From contig NZ_CP058561.1 of NCBI RefSeq assembly GCF_018141425.1, positions 992,001 through 1,056,000 of the forward strand: a stretch of 64,000 nt of DNA, read 5' to 3'. This DNA is from Vallitalea guaymasensis. GTDB taxonomy: Bacteria; Bacillota; Clostridia; Lachnospirales; Vallitaleaceae. The translations under genes and the position numbers were made by a program. The notes beneath the pieces are model-generated. The model was not told where the DNA came from. It did not search any database and saw only the letters and a list, made by a program, of their open reading frames with translations. Shown here piece by piece: positions 17,240 to 26,251 of the stretch (within the stretch, counting starts at the first letter, position 1; every line of letters starts with the position of its first letter).

Positions 17240-18802
17240 CTAAATTAATTTGTTTTCTATTGCTTCTATTTTATGAAATAAACCATCAATTATCCATTGC
17301 TGCTCTTGTACTGCTTTAACTAAAGGTGCTATAAATTCTGAATATCCTATTGTTAATACATCCTCTCCACCATTGATGCTATGATCTTGATATCCACCAA
17401 AATCTATTTTTTTATCTTCCAATAATTGTTTTATCTCTTGTCCACTGAAACCTTGATGTATCCTATTCCTTTTCTTAGAACCATCTTTCTGTAATTTAGT
17501 AATATGACCATTTTCGGCTAGTTGGATATAATCTTCTCTGTAATTAAACTTAAATTGTCTTGGTTTCAATCCCAGTATGAAATCCAATCCTAATTTAGTA
17601 TCTTCTAGATCAGCTATATCCCTTTCATCTGCTCTGTTATGAACACTTCCATATGTATATACATTATTATTTGTATTCCCCAATCGTACTTGATCAGAGC
17701 TGCTTAAATATGTTTTTGTTCCTATTGCAATGGAATTGTTGTAACTTATAACATCATTACCTTCTATTGTATACAAAGAGGAATAGTCACCTAATGCAAT
17801 ATTATCACTGCCATCTTCAATATAATATAAACACTGATAGCCTATTCCTATATTATCTCTGCCATCATAACAGCTACCTAAACTTTCTTTTCCTATCCCT
17901 ATATTTCTACTGGTTTCTTCTACACAATTTAAACTGTCTCTTCCTATCCCTATATTATTATTGCCTGTAGTATTATACTCTAAGGCACTTGCACCTATTG
18001 ATATATTATCTTGACCAGTAGTGTTACTCCATAAACTTTTATAGCCAATACCTATATTACTAAAACCTAAGGTATTTCTACATAACGCTTGAAAACCTAA
18101 TCCGATATTATCATTACCTCTTATATTACCTTTGAGAGAACCATAACCCACTGCTATATTATTGCTTCCTGTTCTATTAGCTGATAGTGAGTCACTTCCC
18201 ATTGCTGTATTATTACTACCTCTTTCATTGAAAGCAAAAGATTGAAAGCCAATACCTATATTGTTCATTCCACCAGTAGCAAATTCCCCGGCAACATTAC
18301 CTATGAAATAGTTATTGCCACTTTTAACCTTGATTTTGTCGGTCTTTGATTTTATTCCTTTGATGTTCTCTTCTATCTCTTCTATCTTTTCTGTCCATAG
18401 TATAATCTCTTGTGGTTTTACTGCTTCTCCATCTATGTCTATTGGTATTCTAGAGTTAAATGTAAATTGATTAGTTGTTATTCTATCTTTATCAGTTTTG
18501 ATTACTATTTCAGCTTTTATTTTTCCTTGGTTTAAGAATATACCATTATCAATAGTGACTTGTATCAATCCATTCACAGCATCTTCAATAATGCATCCTG
18601 AATCTTCATCCTGATAATATTTTTTACCTTGTTCATCTTCATAGTCTATTTTTATATTACTATCCGTTAGATCAATGATGTTATCTTCTTCATCGTATAG
18701 TTTGATGTTGATTATGTTAGTATCCAAAGTAACAAAATTGATGTTTTCTATGTAATGTAATCTCTTTTGTGTACCTACTTTTATACTGTATTCTTGTTTC
18801 AA
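17240..18802 (-). CDS. Tail fibre: BppU-type N-terminus, head-repeat stalk, S74 chaperone domain
   Basis: About 520 residues, three parts. Residues 1-130 resemble a phage baseplate upper protein (BppU) domain that docks the fibre. Residues about 155-370 hold some nine imperfect 22-24-residue repeats of the N-I-G-I-G...S-L type, as in trimeric autotransporter heads (left-handed beta roll). From about 390 comes an S74 intramolecular-chaperone domain (LGLDFILGLKPRQFKFN). The catalytic pair is missing: the usual S-D-x-R-x-K is A-D-E-R-D-I (A391 and I396), so self-cleavage is unlikely. The start is TTG 18,802 with AGGGGGG upstream. It is the likely receptor-binding fibre. Confidence 0.85.
   Translation of the reverse strand: MKQEYSIKVGTQKRLHYIENINFVTLDTNIINIKLYDEEDNIIDLTDSNIKIDYEDEQGKKYYQDEDSGCIIEDAVNGLIQVTIDNGIFLNQGKIKAEIVIKTDKDRITTNQFTFNSRIPIDIDGEAVKPQEIILWTEKIEEIEENIKGIKSKTDKIKVKSGNNYFIGNVAGEFATGGMNNIGIGFQSFAFNERGSNNTAMGSDSLSANRTGSNNIAVGYGSLKGNIRGNDNIGLGFQALCRNTLGFSNIGIGYKSLWSNTTGQDNISIGASALEYNTTGNNNIGIGRDSLNCVEETSRNIGIGKESLGSCYDGRDNIGIGYQCLYYIEDGSDNIALGDYSSLYTIEGNDVISYNNSIAIGTKTYLSSSDQVRLGNTNNNVYTYGSVHNRADERDIADLEDTKLGLDFILGLKPRQFKFNYREDYIQLAENGHITKLQKDGSKKRNRIHQGFSGQEIKQLLEDKKIDFGGYQDHSINGGEDVLTIGYSEFIAPLVKAVQEQQWIIDGLFHKIEAIENKLI
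17708..18318 (-). repeat. Tandem 66-72-nt repeats encoding the fibre head-roll
   Basis: Within the fibre gene, units coding N-x-I-G-I-G-x-x-S/A-L recur about nine times with spacings of 22-24 codons. They match the beta-roll head motif of trimeric adhesins. Unit number is expected to vary by recombination, changing fibre length. Confidence 0.75.
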
Positions 18803-18815
18803 ATTATCCCCCCTA

Positions 18816-19403
18816 TTAGAATAAACCATATTGATTCAATACGTTTATCATTTCATTAATTTTATTTTTCAGGCTACTGTTATCAGAACTATATAGACTT
18901 CTGACTGAACGTTTGTATGTTGGTGTTCTGTTAAAAAATCCTAGATTGCCATCTGTCCTAAAACTACTTTTACAAACTGTACTATTATGAAAGTCAACTC
19001 CATTGTGAAAGTCAACACCACCAGTAAATTTTGCCCCTTGTAGTTCAGCATTACCGTTAACATCTAATGTCCGTATCCGAGCAGTACCAGTAACATACAG
19101 TAGATCAAAAGTATTTGATGGTTTTGGTGGTTCAGGTGGCTCTACTTTATAATTGATTTTATTGATTACTATATAAGTATCTGCAACCCTAGCCAACAAT
19201 ACTCTATCATTAACAGCTGGTTTATAATCAGCTAAGTAAGAGTATTGTTTTTCACTTACATCCTCTTCACCATCAAATTGTATTTTGGCAGTTTTATTAT
19301 CAAATAAACCTTTTACAATACCTAACTTAAAAGGCTGCTGTATTTCTTCTTGTTCTTTTTTTTCTGATTCTACAACTTCTTCAGCTGTTATTATTTCACT
19401 CAT
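18816..19403 (-). CDS. Baseplate/tail spike-type protein with OB-fold
   Basis: About 195 residues. An acidic N-terminus is followed by an OB-fold-like segment (KLGIVKGLFDNKTAKIQFDG... to DRVLLARVADTYIVINKI), as in phage baseplate spike or hub proteins. A Pro-rich linker (EPPEPPKPS) leads to a short beta region and the common fibre ending LGFFNRTPTYKRS plus a coiled coil. The start at 19,403 has GGAAGGTGAT upstream and overlaps the previous stop by 4 nt (ATGA), so translation is coupled. It lies between the hub-like protein and the fibre. Confidence 0.68.
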   Translation of the reverse strand: MSEIITAEEVVESEKKEQEEIQQPFKLGIVKGLFDNKTAKIQFDGEEDVSEKQYSYLADYKPAVNDRVLLARVADTYIVINKINYKVEPPEPPKPSNTFDLLYVTGTARIRTLDVNGNAELQGAKFTGGVDFHNGVDFHNSTVCKSSFRTDGNLGFFNRTPTYKRSVRSLYSSDNSSLKNKINEMINVLNQYGLF

Positions 19404-20515
19404 ATATTTATCACCTTCCTGCATTCGTGTTTCATCCTGCCTCCAACTTTCAAATCCATTTTCCATCTGGTTTCTATATAGTTGGTTGCTATACCTAGAG
19501 TAGAATGATCTAGAAATAATAAATTGTCATAACTATGATGTGGCATTAAAGCAGTTTCAATAATAGCCTTTTTATAGATTTGGCTATCCTGAAATACTAA
19601 TCTTTTTGTATAATCATCCAATGTGTTCTGATCTAAAATATCATTTAGCTGTACGTACTTGACTATATTTCTTTGCCTATTGTATACGCTTGTTACAGAT
19701 ACAGGAGAGTTATTTGTATAAGTACTGATAAGTGGCTGTCTTTCTGGATTACTTGATGCAACTATCCATTTATTTGGTACGTTGAACAAATCAAGTTCAT
19801 CCACTGCACCAGGATATATAATACTTAACTCATTATCTCTATAACTATATTCCACTTGTCTGTTTGTAGGTAATATATATGGTCCTGAAGTAAAAATACC
19901 ATTTTCATCTACAAATAATGAGTTGAAGTTTATCTCTTTCAACAAGCTGTTTACAGCTTCTAGTTTAGTTGTACCAATCTCAAACTCTTTGTCTGTGGAT
20001 ATTAAATAATTATTATCTGGTATATTTATTTTTCTGATTAACCCACTATTAAGAATATCAATTATTGCGTTTACATAATTAGTACCAGCTACAATCCTGT
20101 ATCTATTGTCAAACTTATCTTCTTTTAGAATTAAGCTTGAATCATAGGCTTCTATGGTTCTCCATATCTGGCTATATTCTTCGTGTCTAGTTGGTGATGA
20201 TATAAGGAAGATGCCTAATGACCACTCAGCAAATCCATTAGGCATCTTCAAACAAAATATAGGTTGAATCCTATCATTCAGCCAGTCTATATCATTTAAT
20301 TCATTTTCTTTGATATTGAAAGTGGCTGTACGTTTTATCTCTGCTAAACTATTCATCTCTATACTATTACCGCTTTGAGGTGACGTCAACTCTCCTATTC
20401 TTATGTCAAATTTGTTTAACAGATTATATCTTATATCAATCTCCCTATTAGAGTGTAATGCTTTTATAATCTGTTGTTCTGTATAACCGTTCTTTTCTAA
20501 ACTAAGCATAGTCAC
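19400..20515 (-). CDS. Tail hub / baseplate protein
   Basis: 371 residues. The gene order (tape measure, distal tail protein, this gene, baseplate spike, fibre) and the beta-rich sequence with ERTIEAYDSSL-like and KLEAVNSLLKEINFNSLFVDENG segments fit the siphovirus tail hub (Tal/gp44-type, DUF5048-like). It would close the tail tube. No lytic domain is seen, unlike many Tal proteins. It overlaps neighbours by 4 nt on both sides. Confidence 0.65.
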   Translation of the reverse strand: MTMLSLEKNGYTEQQIIKALHSNREIDIRYNLLNKFDIRIGELTSPQSGNSIEMNSLAEIKRTATFNIKENELNDIDWLNDRIQPIFCLKMPNGFAEWSLGIFLISSPTRHEEYSQIWRTIEAYDSSLILKEDKFDNRYRIVAGTNYVNAIIDILNSGLIRKINIPDNNYLISTDKEFEIGTTKLEAVNSLLKEINFNSLFVDENGIFTSGPYILPTNRQVEYSYRDNELSIIYPGAVDELDLFNVPNKWIVASSNPERQPLISTYTNNSPVSVTSVYNRQRNIVKYVQLNDILDQNTLDDYTKRLVFQDSQIYKKAIIETALMPHHSYDNLLFLDHSTLGIATNYIETRWKMDLKVGGRMKHECRKVINI

Positions 20516-22245
20516 ACCTCTATTTCTTCACTATGATCTGTTACATTGAATGTAAACTCCATTGAAAAACCTTTTTTATATTGCTTACATCTTATATTAC
20601 ATATGTTACCGTATTTCTTGGTGAACTTGTCTCTATATAATATAATGGTTCTTTCATTTATCAGATCAATGAATTTCTGCAACTTGATGTAAGTATTAGC
20701 AAAAAATTTCAAGTTATATGTTTCCTTGACAAATGGGGAGTACTCCGTCACTGGATATTTCCTACCAGTATAATTGTTTTCTGAACATAAGTTATCTAAT
20801 GAGAAATCTTTGTTATTCTTATGAAGACTGTATTTCATTTCAACCACATCATCCATATTTTTGATTGAACTGAAAAGATAATGTTTTAATAAGCATTTTC
20901 CTCTTACAATATCACTATCATTAAATGCACCATTTTTGACTGCTCTAATGAAATAATCATAGTCTATATTATTTTCTAGAGTATTATCTTTCACTATTCC
21001 ATCAACTGCTTTGAAAACAGGTATATAAAATGATTCATTATGCTTTTTTCTATATAAGATATAAATAGTACCTGATTCATTATCCGTTGCTATAGCTACT
21101 CCATAATTATTGGATTCTAATGTAACGTTAGGTTTAACAGGTTTTGTAGTTTGTATATTAAAACTTCTTTGAGTCCAATTACTCCATAGATCATACCGAT
21201 TTTTTGTCCTTACCTGTGCAGTATAAATACCATCTAATAAAAATTTATTAACCATATGATTCTTAACACTTGTTGATGGCTGTACTCCTGAATCATAGAT
21301 TAAATTATCCTCTTGTAATATCTGTACTTGATATAATTGCTGGTCGTCACTACCCCAGCTGATAGTTGGTCGTGACACGTTACCAGTAATATCTTGTATA
21401 GTTGGATTCTTTGGCATACCAACACTGTAAAATGCTGTACTTGGTGAATAGTTTCCTGTTTCCCCGAATACATTATAGGTCCTGACTCTCCATAGTATAT
21501 TCCCAGAAGGTAATGTATTGGCTGGCATATTGTAATAGTTGTTTGATGTTGTTTGTGATATGGTATTCCAACTGCCTCCATTATTACTGGACCATTGTAA
21601 ATCAAACTTTTTCTGTATTCCTCCCATTGAATCATTATGTTTCCATTCAAACTTTATTATTGATGAATTATCAACATAATTTCCATCTGGCAGATTAACA
21701 ATAGGTGTCTCTGGTGGAACATCTTCATATGTAATGGTCAGATATGGTTTATTACTGCTTGCACGAGTAGAAGCCATCTGAGCTGTCTGAGTATCAAAAG
21801 GTACTTCAAGCTTAAATCCCATACCCTTTTCTAATCCATCATAGCCATATAGAATAAAATCAAACCAACCTGAGCTGACTGAATTATTTATATTATGCCA
21901 AGTCATGGAACCATATTGTGAAGCCATATTAGCATACGTTACTGTTTTTTCTCCCCATTCCCTATACAAGTTATAAGCATTGGTTTGAATCCAGTGGTGA
22001 GAAGGTTTTGGGATAGAGCTTAATAAATAAACGTGTAATACTGCAGCTGTAATTTTCTTATATTTAAGTATATCCTTTATGCTTTGACTGTTATAGCCAA
22101 AAATAGCCATACGTTGTTCTACAGATGGATAAGCTCCATAATTTCCTGTTAACAGATAATCTTGTGAACTATAATTACTTGTACTATCGTAAGAACATAA
22201 ATAAGCCGACTTTTCAAAAGTATAATTAACATTATGTTGAGCCAT
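20512..22245 (-). CDS. Distal tail protein with DNRLRE-like and fibronectin III domains
   Basis: 577 residues. Residues 1-175 resemble a DNRLRE/TGF-like carbohydrate-associated fold (EKSAYLCSYDSTSNYSSQDY, TAAVLHVYLL, NKPYLTITYED). Two or three fibronectin type III-like domains follow (PETPIVNLPDGN...; PKNPTIQDI...; KPVKPNVTLESN). The C-terminal part (KKGFSMEFTFNVTDHSEE) resembles the ring-forming region of distal tail proteins. Its place directly after the tape measure supports the role. The start codon overlaps the tape measure stop by 1 nt (TAATG). Confidence 0.7.
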   Translation of the reverse strand: MAQHNVNYTFEKSAYLCSYDSTSNYSSQDYLLTGNYGAYPSVEQRMAIFGYNSQSIKDILKYKKITAAVLHVYLLSSIPKPSHHWIQTNAYNLYREWGEKTVTYANMASQYGSMTWHNINNSVSSGWFDFILYGYDGLEKGMGFKLEVPFDTQTAQMASTRASSNKPYLTITYEDVPPETPIVNLPDGNYVDNSSIIKFEWKHNDSMGGIQKKFDLQWSSNNGGSWNTISQTTSNNYYNMPANTLPSGNILWRVRTYNVFGETGNYSPSTAFYSVGMPKNPTIQDITGNVSRPTISWGSDDQQLYQVQILQEDNLIYDSGVQPSTSVKNHMVNKFLLDGIYTAQVRTKNRYDLWSNWTQRSFNIQTTKPVKPNVTLESNNYGVAIATDNESGTIYILYRKKHNESFYIPVFKAVDGIVKDNTLENNIDYDYFIRAVKNGAFNDSDIVRGKCLLKHYLFSSIKNMDDVVEMKYSLHKNNKDFSLDNLCSENNYTGRKYPVTEYSPFVKETYNLKFFANTYIKLQKFIDLINERTIILYRDKFTKKYGNICNIRCKQYKKGFSMEFTFNVTDHSEEIEV

Positions 22246-24299
22246 TAAAACGCCACCCCCGCTCTTCTTGTTCTTCTGATGCTCTTAGCTAATAAAACTA
22301 GATCGTTATATTCTTTTGTTGTTTTTGCATCTATGTAGATATTGAATATATCCCCTCCACCTAAACCATTGGTTGTTGCATCAGGATTGAAAGGATTGTC
22401 TTTTGCTGGAACAATAGCTTCGTCTTTATGTGCATAAATCAGCTGATCTTTTGATAAACGATTTGTTCCTGTATCGTAACCGTTTATTCCATCAACCCTA
22501 TAAGTATTATATTTAACTTTAGGTGTTTCTAATTTAGGTACTTCTATTTGTGGCATTTTCATATTACCAATAGAATTTATGCTATCAGTAACCTCTCCAC
22601 TTCTTCCTATTATTACAGCAAGTACAACCGCCAAAGCTGCCAATGCTCCTACTACTAAAAGAATAGGGCTGACACTTGCAGCCGAGACTGCACCTAAAGC
22701 TCCCATACCAACACTTGCCCCTCCACTGGCAACACCAACAGCTGCTAGACCAGCAGATATAGCACCACTTATTGTTGCTATGGAAGAACCTATCTTCACG
22801 AATATACCTAGTGTAAAGACAAGTGCACCGAAAATAGCAATGGTCTGTAATACTTTAGGATTTAGATTCCCTAAACTACCAAATACAAGTTTAATAAATC
22901 CTAATACACCTTGTATTGCTGGCTCTAATGCTTGGAACGCTTTAATAGCACTTGTTTTTACAGATTCTATAGTCCTAGCTAAAGTTCTACCAGTACCATC
23001 CATATCTTGTACAGCTTCATCTGTAGTACCTACTGAATTAGCCATAGCATCTAAAGCTTCCTTAAAGTCTTTATTACCCTTAGAACTAGTTAATAACATT
23101 ACAGCATTCAAGGCTTCTACAGAACCAAACAGCTTCGTCAAGCTTTCTGTATTACCACCTGTACTTTTCATAACCAAATCCAGGAATTTAGAGAACCCTT
23201 TTGCTTTTAGTCCTGTGGCACTAAAATTCAATCCTAATTTTTCAGCTTCTTTACTGGCTTCTTCTGTAGGTTTTATTATACTTGCTATGATGGCTTTCAT
23301 TGCAGTAATGGCTTCTTTGTCTTTAATTGAGCCTTTTGTCAATGCAGTTATAGAGGATAATAATTCATCTACACTTACATTTGCTTGTGCTGCCAAAGGT
23401 GCAACCCTACCGATAGTATCTCCAAATTCTCCTATGGTTGTTTTACCTAGTTTCTGTAATACAAGAAGTTTATCCGATATTTCCATTACTTTTTCTGTCT
23501 CTAATCCATAAGCATTAAGTATATTAGTTAATGTATTGACACTGGTTGTAGCATCTGTAAAACCACCTATGCTATTTTTTATTGCATCATCCAAGAATGT
23601 TATGGATTTACTCGTTTCAACTCCTGCACTTAATGTCTGATATAATGCTTCTGCTATTCCAGTACTGGATTCACCATATTTTTTACTTAACTCCAAGACA
23701 CTTTTACTAAGTTTTTCATTACTCACTTGTGCTTCATCTGCTATGGTCTTGACTTTTCTCATGGAAGTATCAAAGTCTACTCCAAACTTAGTTATTGCTA
23801 CTCCAATAGCTGTAACAGCAGTACCAACCTTAAGCATTCCATTAGATACCTCTTTAGCTTGCTGTCCTACTTTCTTAGCACGTTCCCCATATTCCTTTAA
23901 CTTTTTCTGTGCTTCTGTAAATGCTTTAGATTGTGCTTTTATGTCCTTGTTTGTTTTCTCTAACTGCCCTTCCATTTTTCTGAGGCTGGTTATTGCATTA
24001 TTGTATTTAATGGCTAATACGCTAGTGGCTTTGCTGTTTTCACCAGTCTCCTTTTTACTTTTTTCATACTGGTCTTTCAAGTTTTTTACTCGTAATGTCT
24101 GTATATTAATTTTTTCAGATAAAGCAGTGTATTTCTGTTTCAGTGTATCTGTTGTTTCGCCAAATGCCTTGGCTCTGGCTGATGCTTCACGAAAAGAGGT
24201 ATCCAAGAGTTTTATTCTCCTTGATACCTCTGCACTGTTTTTATTGAATTCTGTACTATTCATTCCCACTTTAATTATGGTTTGGAACTCTTTATTCAT
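22245..24299 (-). CDS. Phage tail tape measure protein (TP901 family)
   Basis: 684 residues. An N-terminal coiled coil (1-140) is followed by the TP901 core: GVAITKFGVDFDTSMRKVKTIADE..., GESSTGIAEALYQTLSAGVE, NTLTNILNAYGLETEKV, TTIGEFGDTIGRVAPLAAQANV. Hydrophobic segments at about 490-570 are typical for the membrane-crossing part. It sets tail length; 684 residues imply a fairly short tail. No peptidase domain is present. The ribosome site is GGGGGTGAACT. Confidence 0.92.
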   Translation of the reverse strand: MNKEFQTIIKVGMNSTEFNKNSAEVSRRIKLLDTSFREASARAKAFGETTDTLKQKYTALSEKINIQTLRVKNLKDQYEKSKKETGENSKATSVLAIKYNNAITSLRKMEGQLEKTNKDIKAQSKAFTEAQKKLKEYGERAKKVGQQAKEVSNGMLKVGTAVTAIGVAITKFGVDFDTSMRKVKTIADEAQVSNEKLSKSVLELSKKYGESSTGIAEALYQTLSAGVETSKSITFLDDAIKNSIGGFTDATTSVNTLTNILNAYGLETEKVMEISDKLLVLQKLGKTTIGEFGDTIGRVAPLAAQANVSVDELLSSITALTKGSIKDKEAITAMKAIIASIIKPTEEASKEAEKLGLNFSATGLKAKGFSKFLDLVMKSTGGNTESLTKLFGSVEALNAVMLLTSSKGNKDFKEALDAMANSVGTTDEAVQDMDGTGRTLARTIESVKTSAIKAFQALEPAIQGVLGFIKLVFGSLGNLNPKVLQTIAIFGALVFTLGIFVKIGSSIATISGAISAGLAAVGVASGGASVGMGALGAVSAASVSPILLVVGALAALAVVLAVIIGRSGEVTDSINSIGNMKMPQIEVPKLETPKVKYNTYRVDGINGYDTGTNRLSKDQLIYAHKDEAIVPAKDNPFNPDATTNGLGGGDIFNIYIDAKTTKEYNDLVLLAKSIRRTRRAGVAF

Positions 24300-24310
24300 A
24301 GTTCACCCCC

Positions 24311-24882
24311 TTATAATATGTCTTCTATACTGCCTTGAATATTATTTCTGCCCTCTGCAATATCTTTATCATGTTGTTTTTCTTCTGTATAAATATCTAT
24401 TAATGAAAATATCTTGCATAAATAGCTGTTCCAGAATTCTTCATCACTTTTATGTAATTTGACAGTATACATATAATACAGATAATCCCAATCAAGTTCT
24501 AATTCTTCTTTTTGTTCGTGGTCTTGGTCTTTTTCTTTGTTTTGTGATCTTGTGGGACTTTCAACTTTTTTTCATCTTTGATTTCAATAGTACTTGCTGC
24601 AAAGTAAAATAAATCTATTATACTTTCCACTGTCATATTGCATACTACATTTTTTGCATCTTGAAATGTTACATCATTCCCACATGCTTTCATACCTGCA
24701 TATAATAATTTCGCTCCACTCAAGAAAGGTTTGTTCTCTGCATCATCAAATACTTTACTGAAACCCTCATATTCTTCATCAAGAATCATCATTGCATATG
24801 CACTGAATTTACATTCTTTTATTGTTCCATCTTCAAATTCTAGACCTAGAGTTTCTATAGGTCTGACATTTATCTTTTTCAA
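24311..24882 (-). CDS. Tail assembly chaperone, frameshift fusion (gpGT-type)
   Basis: Downstream of gene G the -1 frame is open and protein-like for 84 codons (…EELELDWDYLYYMYTVKLHK, then EEFWNSYLCKIFSLID), ending in TAA at 24,311-24,313. It has no start of its own. It joins the upstream gene at a canonical A_AAA_AAG slippery site (24,571-24,565); a -1-frame stop lies just 5' of the site, so the shift must occur there. The product would be about 190 residues. Such G/GT pairs bind the tape measure in long-tailed phages. The WDYLYYMYTVKL part fits the usual T region of Gram-positive phages. Confidence 0.88.
24499..24882 (-). CDS. Tail assembly chaperone, unshifted form (gpG-type)
   Basis: About 127 residues; N-terminus KKINVRPIETLGLEFEDGT, ending in a Lys/Thr-rich tail (KTKKKTKTTNKKKN). 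It is the first frame of the G/GT chaperone between major tail protein and tape measure. TTG 24,882 is chosen as start because AAAGGAG lies 8 nt upstream; TTG 24,900 has no site. The C-terminal basic tail is read only when no frameshift occurs. Confidence 0.85.
   Translation of the reverse strand: MKKINVRPIETLGLEFEDGTIKECKFSAYAMMILDEEYEGFSKVFDDAENKPFLSGAKLLYAGMKACGNDVTFQDAKNVVCNMTVESIIDLFYFAASTIEIKDEKKLKVPQDHKTKKKTKTTNKKKN
24565..24571 (-). promoter_or_regulatory. Programmed -1 ribosomal frameshift site A_AAA_AAG
   Basis: In zero frame the codons are gaA-AAA-AAG (codon start 24,573), giving the X_XXY_YYZ heptamer A_AAA_AAG in the right phase. Slippage leads into the -1 frame encoding the T part of the chaperone. 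Confidence 0.88.
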
Positions 24883-24903
24883 AAACCTCACTCCTTTCAA
24901 GGT

Positions 24904-24932
24904 AAAAGAAAGGACTTAGATATACTAAGCCC
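24904..24932 (-). terminator. Terminator overlapping the major tail protein stop
   Basis: On the - strand GGGCTTAG-TATAT-CTAAGTCC (8-bp stem, one G-U) is followed by TTTCTTTT. The TAG of the stem is the stop codon of the major tail gene. It probably acts as a partial terminator, giving more tail-tube protein than chaperone or tape measure. Confidence 0.8.
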
Positions 24933-25497
24933 AAGCTGTACCATCATATACTTTTTCAAACCATTTAGTCCTTAGATCATCTGGTGCATTGGTATCATCA
25001 CTATCAATTACGTTTTTCCATTGTTTATCGGCTCTTTCTGTTACTTCAAATGTAAGGGTAGAACTTTTTGGATCTGTTTTTTCTGCTTTCTTTACATATT
25101 CTTCGTTATCATGTTTTTTCTTGCAGTATAACAACCATACGAATCTACTTTCTCCATTTCTTTTGATGGCTTCAAAACCGATAGCAACATATGGCGGATC
25201 ATCATCACTCTTTTCAATAACTACACCATTACTATCTATTTCATGTCCTTCTACTTCTGCCACTGTGACATTATCCATACCATATGTTTTTATTACAATC
25301 TGTCCACCTTCAAAATCATTGATTACGTCAGTACCTCCAGTTGTATATTTTTTAATGGTGCTGGTATTAACACTAATATCTATCTGCTCACTTTCATATA
25401 AAAGTTTTGGCACAGCATATGTAATAGTACCATTATCATCTGCTGTCACTAGTGCATAATAGATGTTTTTTACATCCTGTATTGCATGTTTTTTCAT
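24925..25497 (-). CDS. Major tail tube protein (phi13/TP901-1 type)
   Basis: 190 residues, beta-rich. Segments IYYALVTADDNGTITYAVPK, VAIGFEAIKRNGESRFVWLLYCKK and STLTFEVTERADKQWK are typical of phi13-type major tail proteins. It lies between the tail terminator and the chaperones, as in other siphoviruses. Start and upstream stop overlap by 4 nt. Confidence 0.88.
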   Translation of the reverse strand: MKKHAIQDVKNIYYALVTADDNGTITYAVPKLLYESEQIDISVNTSTIKKYTTGGTDVINDFEGGQIVIKTYGMDNVTVAEVEGHEIDSNGVVIEKSDDDPPYVAIGFEAIKRNGESRFVWLLYCKKKHDNEEYVKKAEKTDPKSSTLTFEVTERADKQWKNVIDSDDTNAPDDLRTKWFEKVYDGTAWA

Positions 25498-25844
25498 GTC
25501 ATGACCTCACTTTCATTATCTTTTAGATAATAATATCTTTGTATCCTATGAAATATCTTTGTGTCATTTTCAAAGTCCTCTGTCTCAGAAGGTCTGCTAA
25601 AGTCCAGGAACATCAATTTCTGTTTAACTAGTTTTGATATATTTACATGGTCTATATCCTTCTTGGTCCATATATCCACTTGAATAAAAAATTCTGTTTC
25701 TACTTCTCCACTGGTAGTAAAAACAGAACCTTTTTCACTGATTATCCTGAATGATATTGAAGGAAAACCGCCTGGGCGAATCATCCACTGAGTCTTGGCT
25801 ATATCATTCAATGCATTTTTTATTATGTCTCGTATATCCTCCAA
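25494..25844 (-). CDS. Tail terminator / tail completion protein
   Basis: 116 residues. Position between the gp10-like protein and the tail tube, size and the pattern MEDIRDIIKNAL...ETEFFIQVDIWTK...LVKQKL fit tail terminator proteins that cap the tube and join it to the head. The start is TTG with AGGTGATAAT upstream. Confidence 0.7.
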   Translation of the reverse strand: MEDIRDIIKNALNDIAKTQWMIRPGGFPSISFRIISEKGSVFTTSGEVETEFFIQVDIWTKKDIDHVNISKLVKQKLMFLDFSRPSETEDFENDTKIFHRIQRYYYLKDNESEVMT

Positions 25845-25852
25845 ATTATCAC

Positions 25853-26251
25853 CTACATTCCTAAAGCCTTCTTGATATCATTATCTGTTATTTGTTTTAC
25901 TTCATCTTCTGTCTCTTTTACTGTTCTACTCAACAAGTAATCAGGGTCCTGCTTACTAGTTCCAAACTCTCTCCATTTTGCTTTGTATTGAAGCTTACCA
26001 AAGTGAATACTTCTGGTTTTATTAAGTTCATCATCTTTTTTCAGACCAGATATCTTCACATTGTCTTTCATATGGATATAATCCTCTTTTTCAACATCAG
26101 ACCTTACAACATTATCTTGTAACTTATCTGCAACAACTTTACTTGCTTTAAGAGTGGTCCTTCTTTCAATCTTTTCTATATCCTTACCCATGTTTTCAAA
26201 TTCCTTAATAAGATTATCAAAGTTGAAAGAAATATTAACCTGGTCGCTCAT
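25853..26251 (-). CDS. HK97 gp10-like head-tail protein
   Basis: 132 residues. A helical N-terminus (FDNLIKEFENMGKDIEKIERRT), then KASKVVADKLQDNV, and the ending KWREFGTSKQDPDYLLSRTV match the HK97 gp10 family, where a W-x-x-FGT motif is usual. It overlaps the head-closure gene by 17 nt. Likely involved in head-tail joining or tail completion. Confidence 0.78.
   Translation of the reverse strand: MSDQVNISFNFDNLIKEFENMGKDIEKIERRTTLKASKVVADKLQDNVVRSDVEKEDYIHMKDNVKISGLKKDDELNKTRSIHFGKLQYKAKWREFGTSKQDPDYLLSRTVKETEDEVKQITDNDIKKALGM

Noticed and set aside
17680-18300. Possible CRISPR-like array because of regular repeats
   Set aside because: The units are in-frame, imperfect and translate to adhesin head repeats; no constant repeat with unique spacers.
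22579-23511. Long + strand open frame of 310 codons
   Set aside because: It lies antisense within the tape measure gene, has no ribosome site, and its odd Ala/Pro/Ser-rich composition mirrors the opposite strand.
23743-24462. + strand open frame of 239 codons
   Set aside because: Antisense to the tape measure and chaperone genes; hydrophobic composition is a by-product of the coding strand.
24499-24560. Slippage at AAG-AAA-AAG further downstream in gene G
   Set aside because: Re-pairing there would need a first-position mismatch; the in-phase A_AAA_AAG at 24,571-24,565 fits fully and borders the -1-frame stop.
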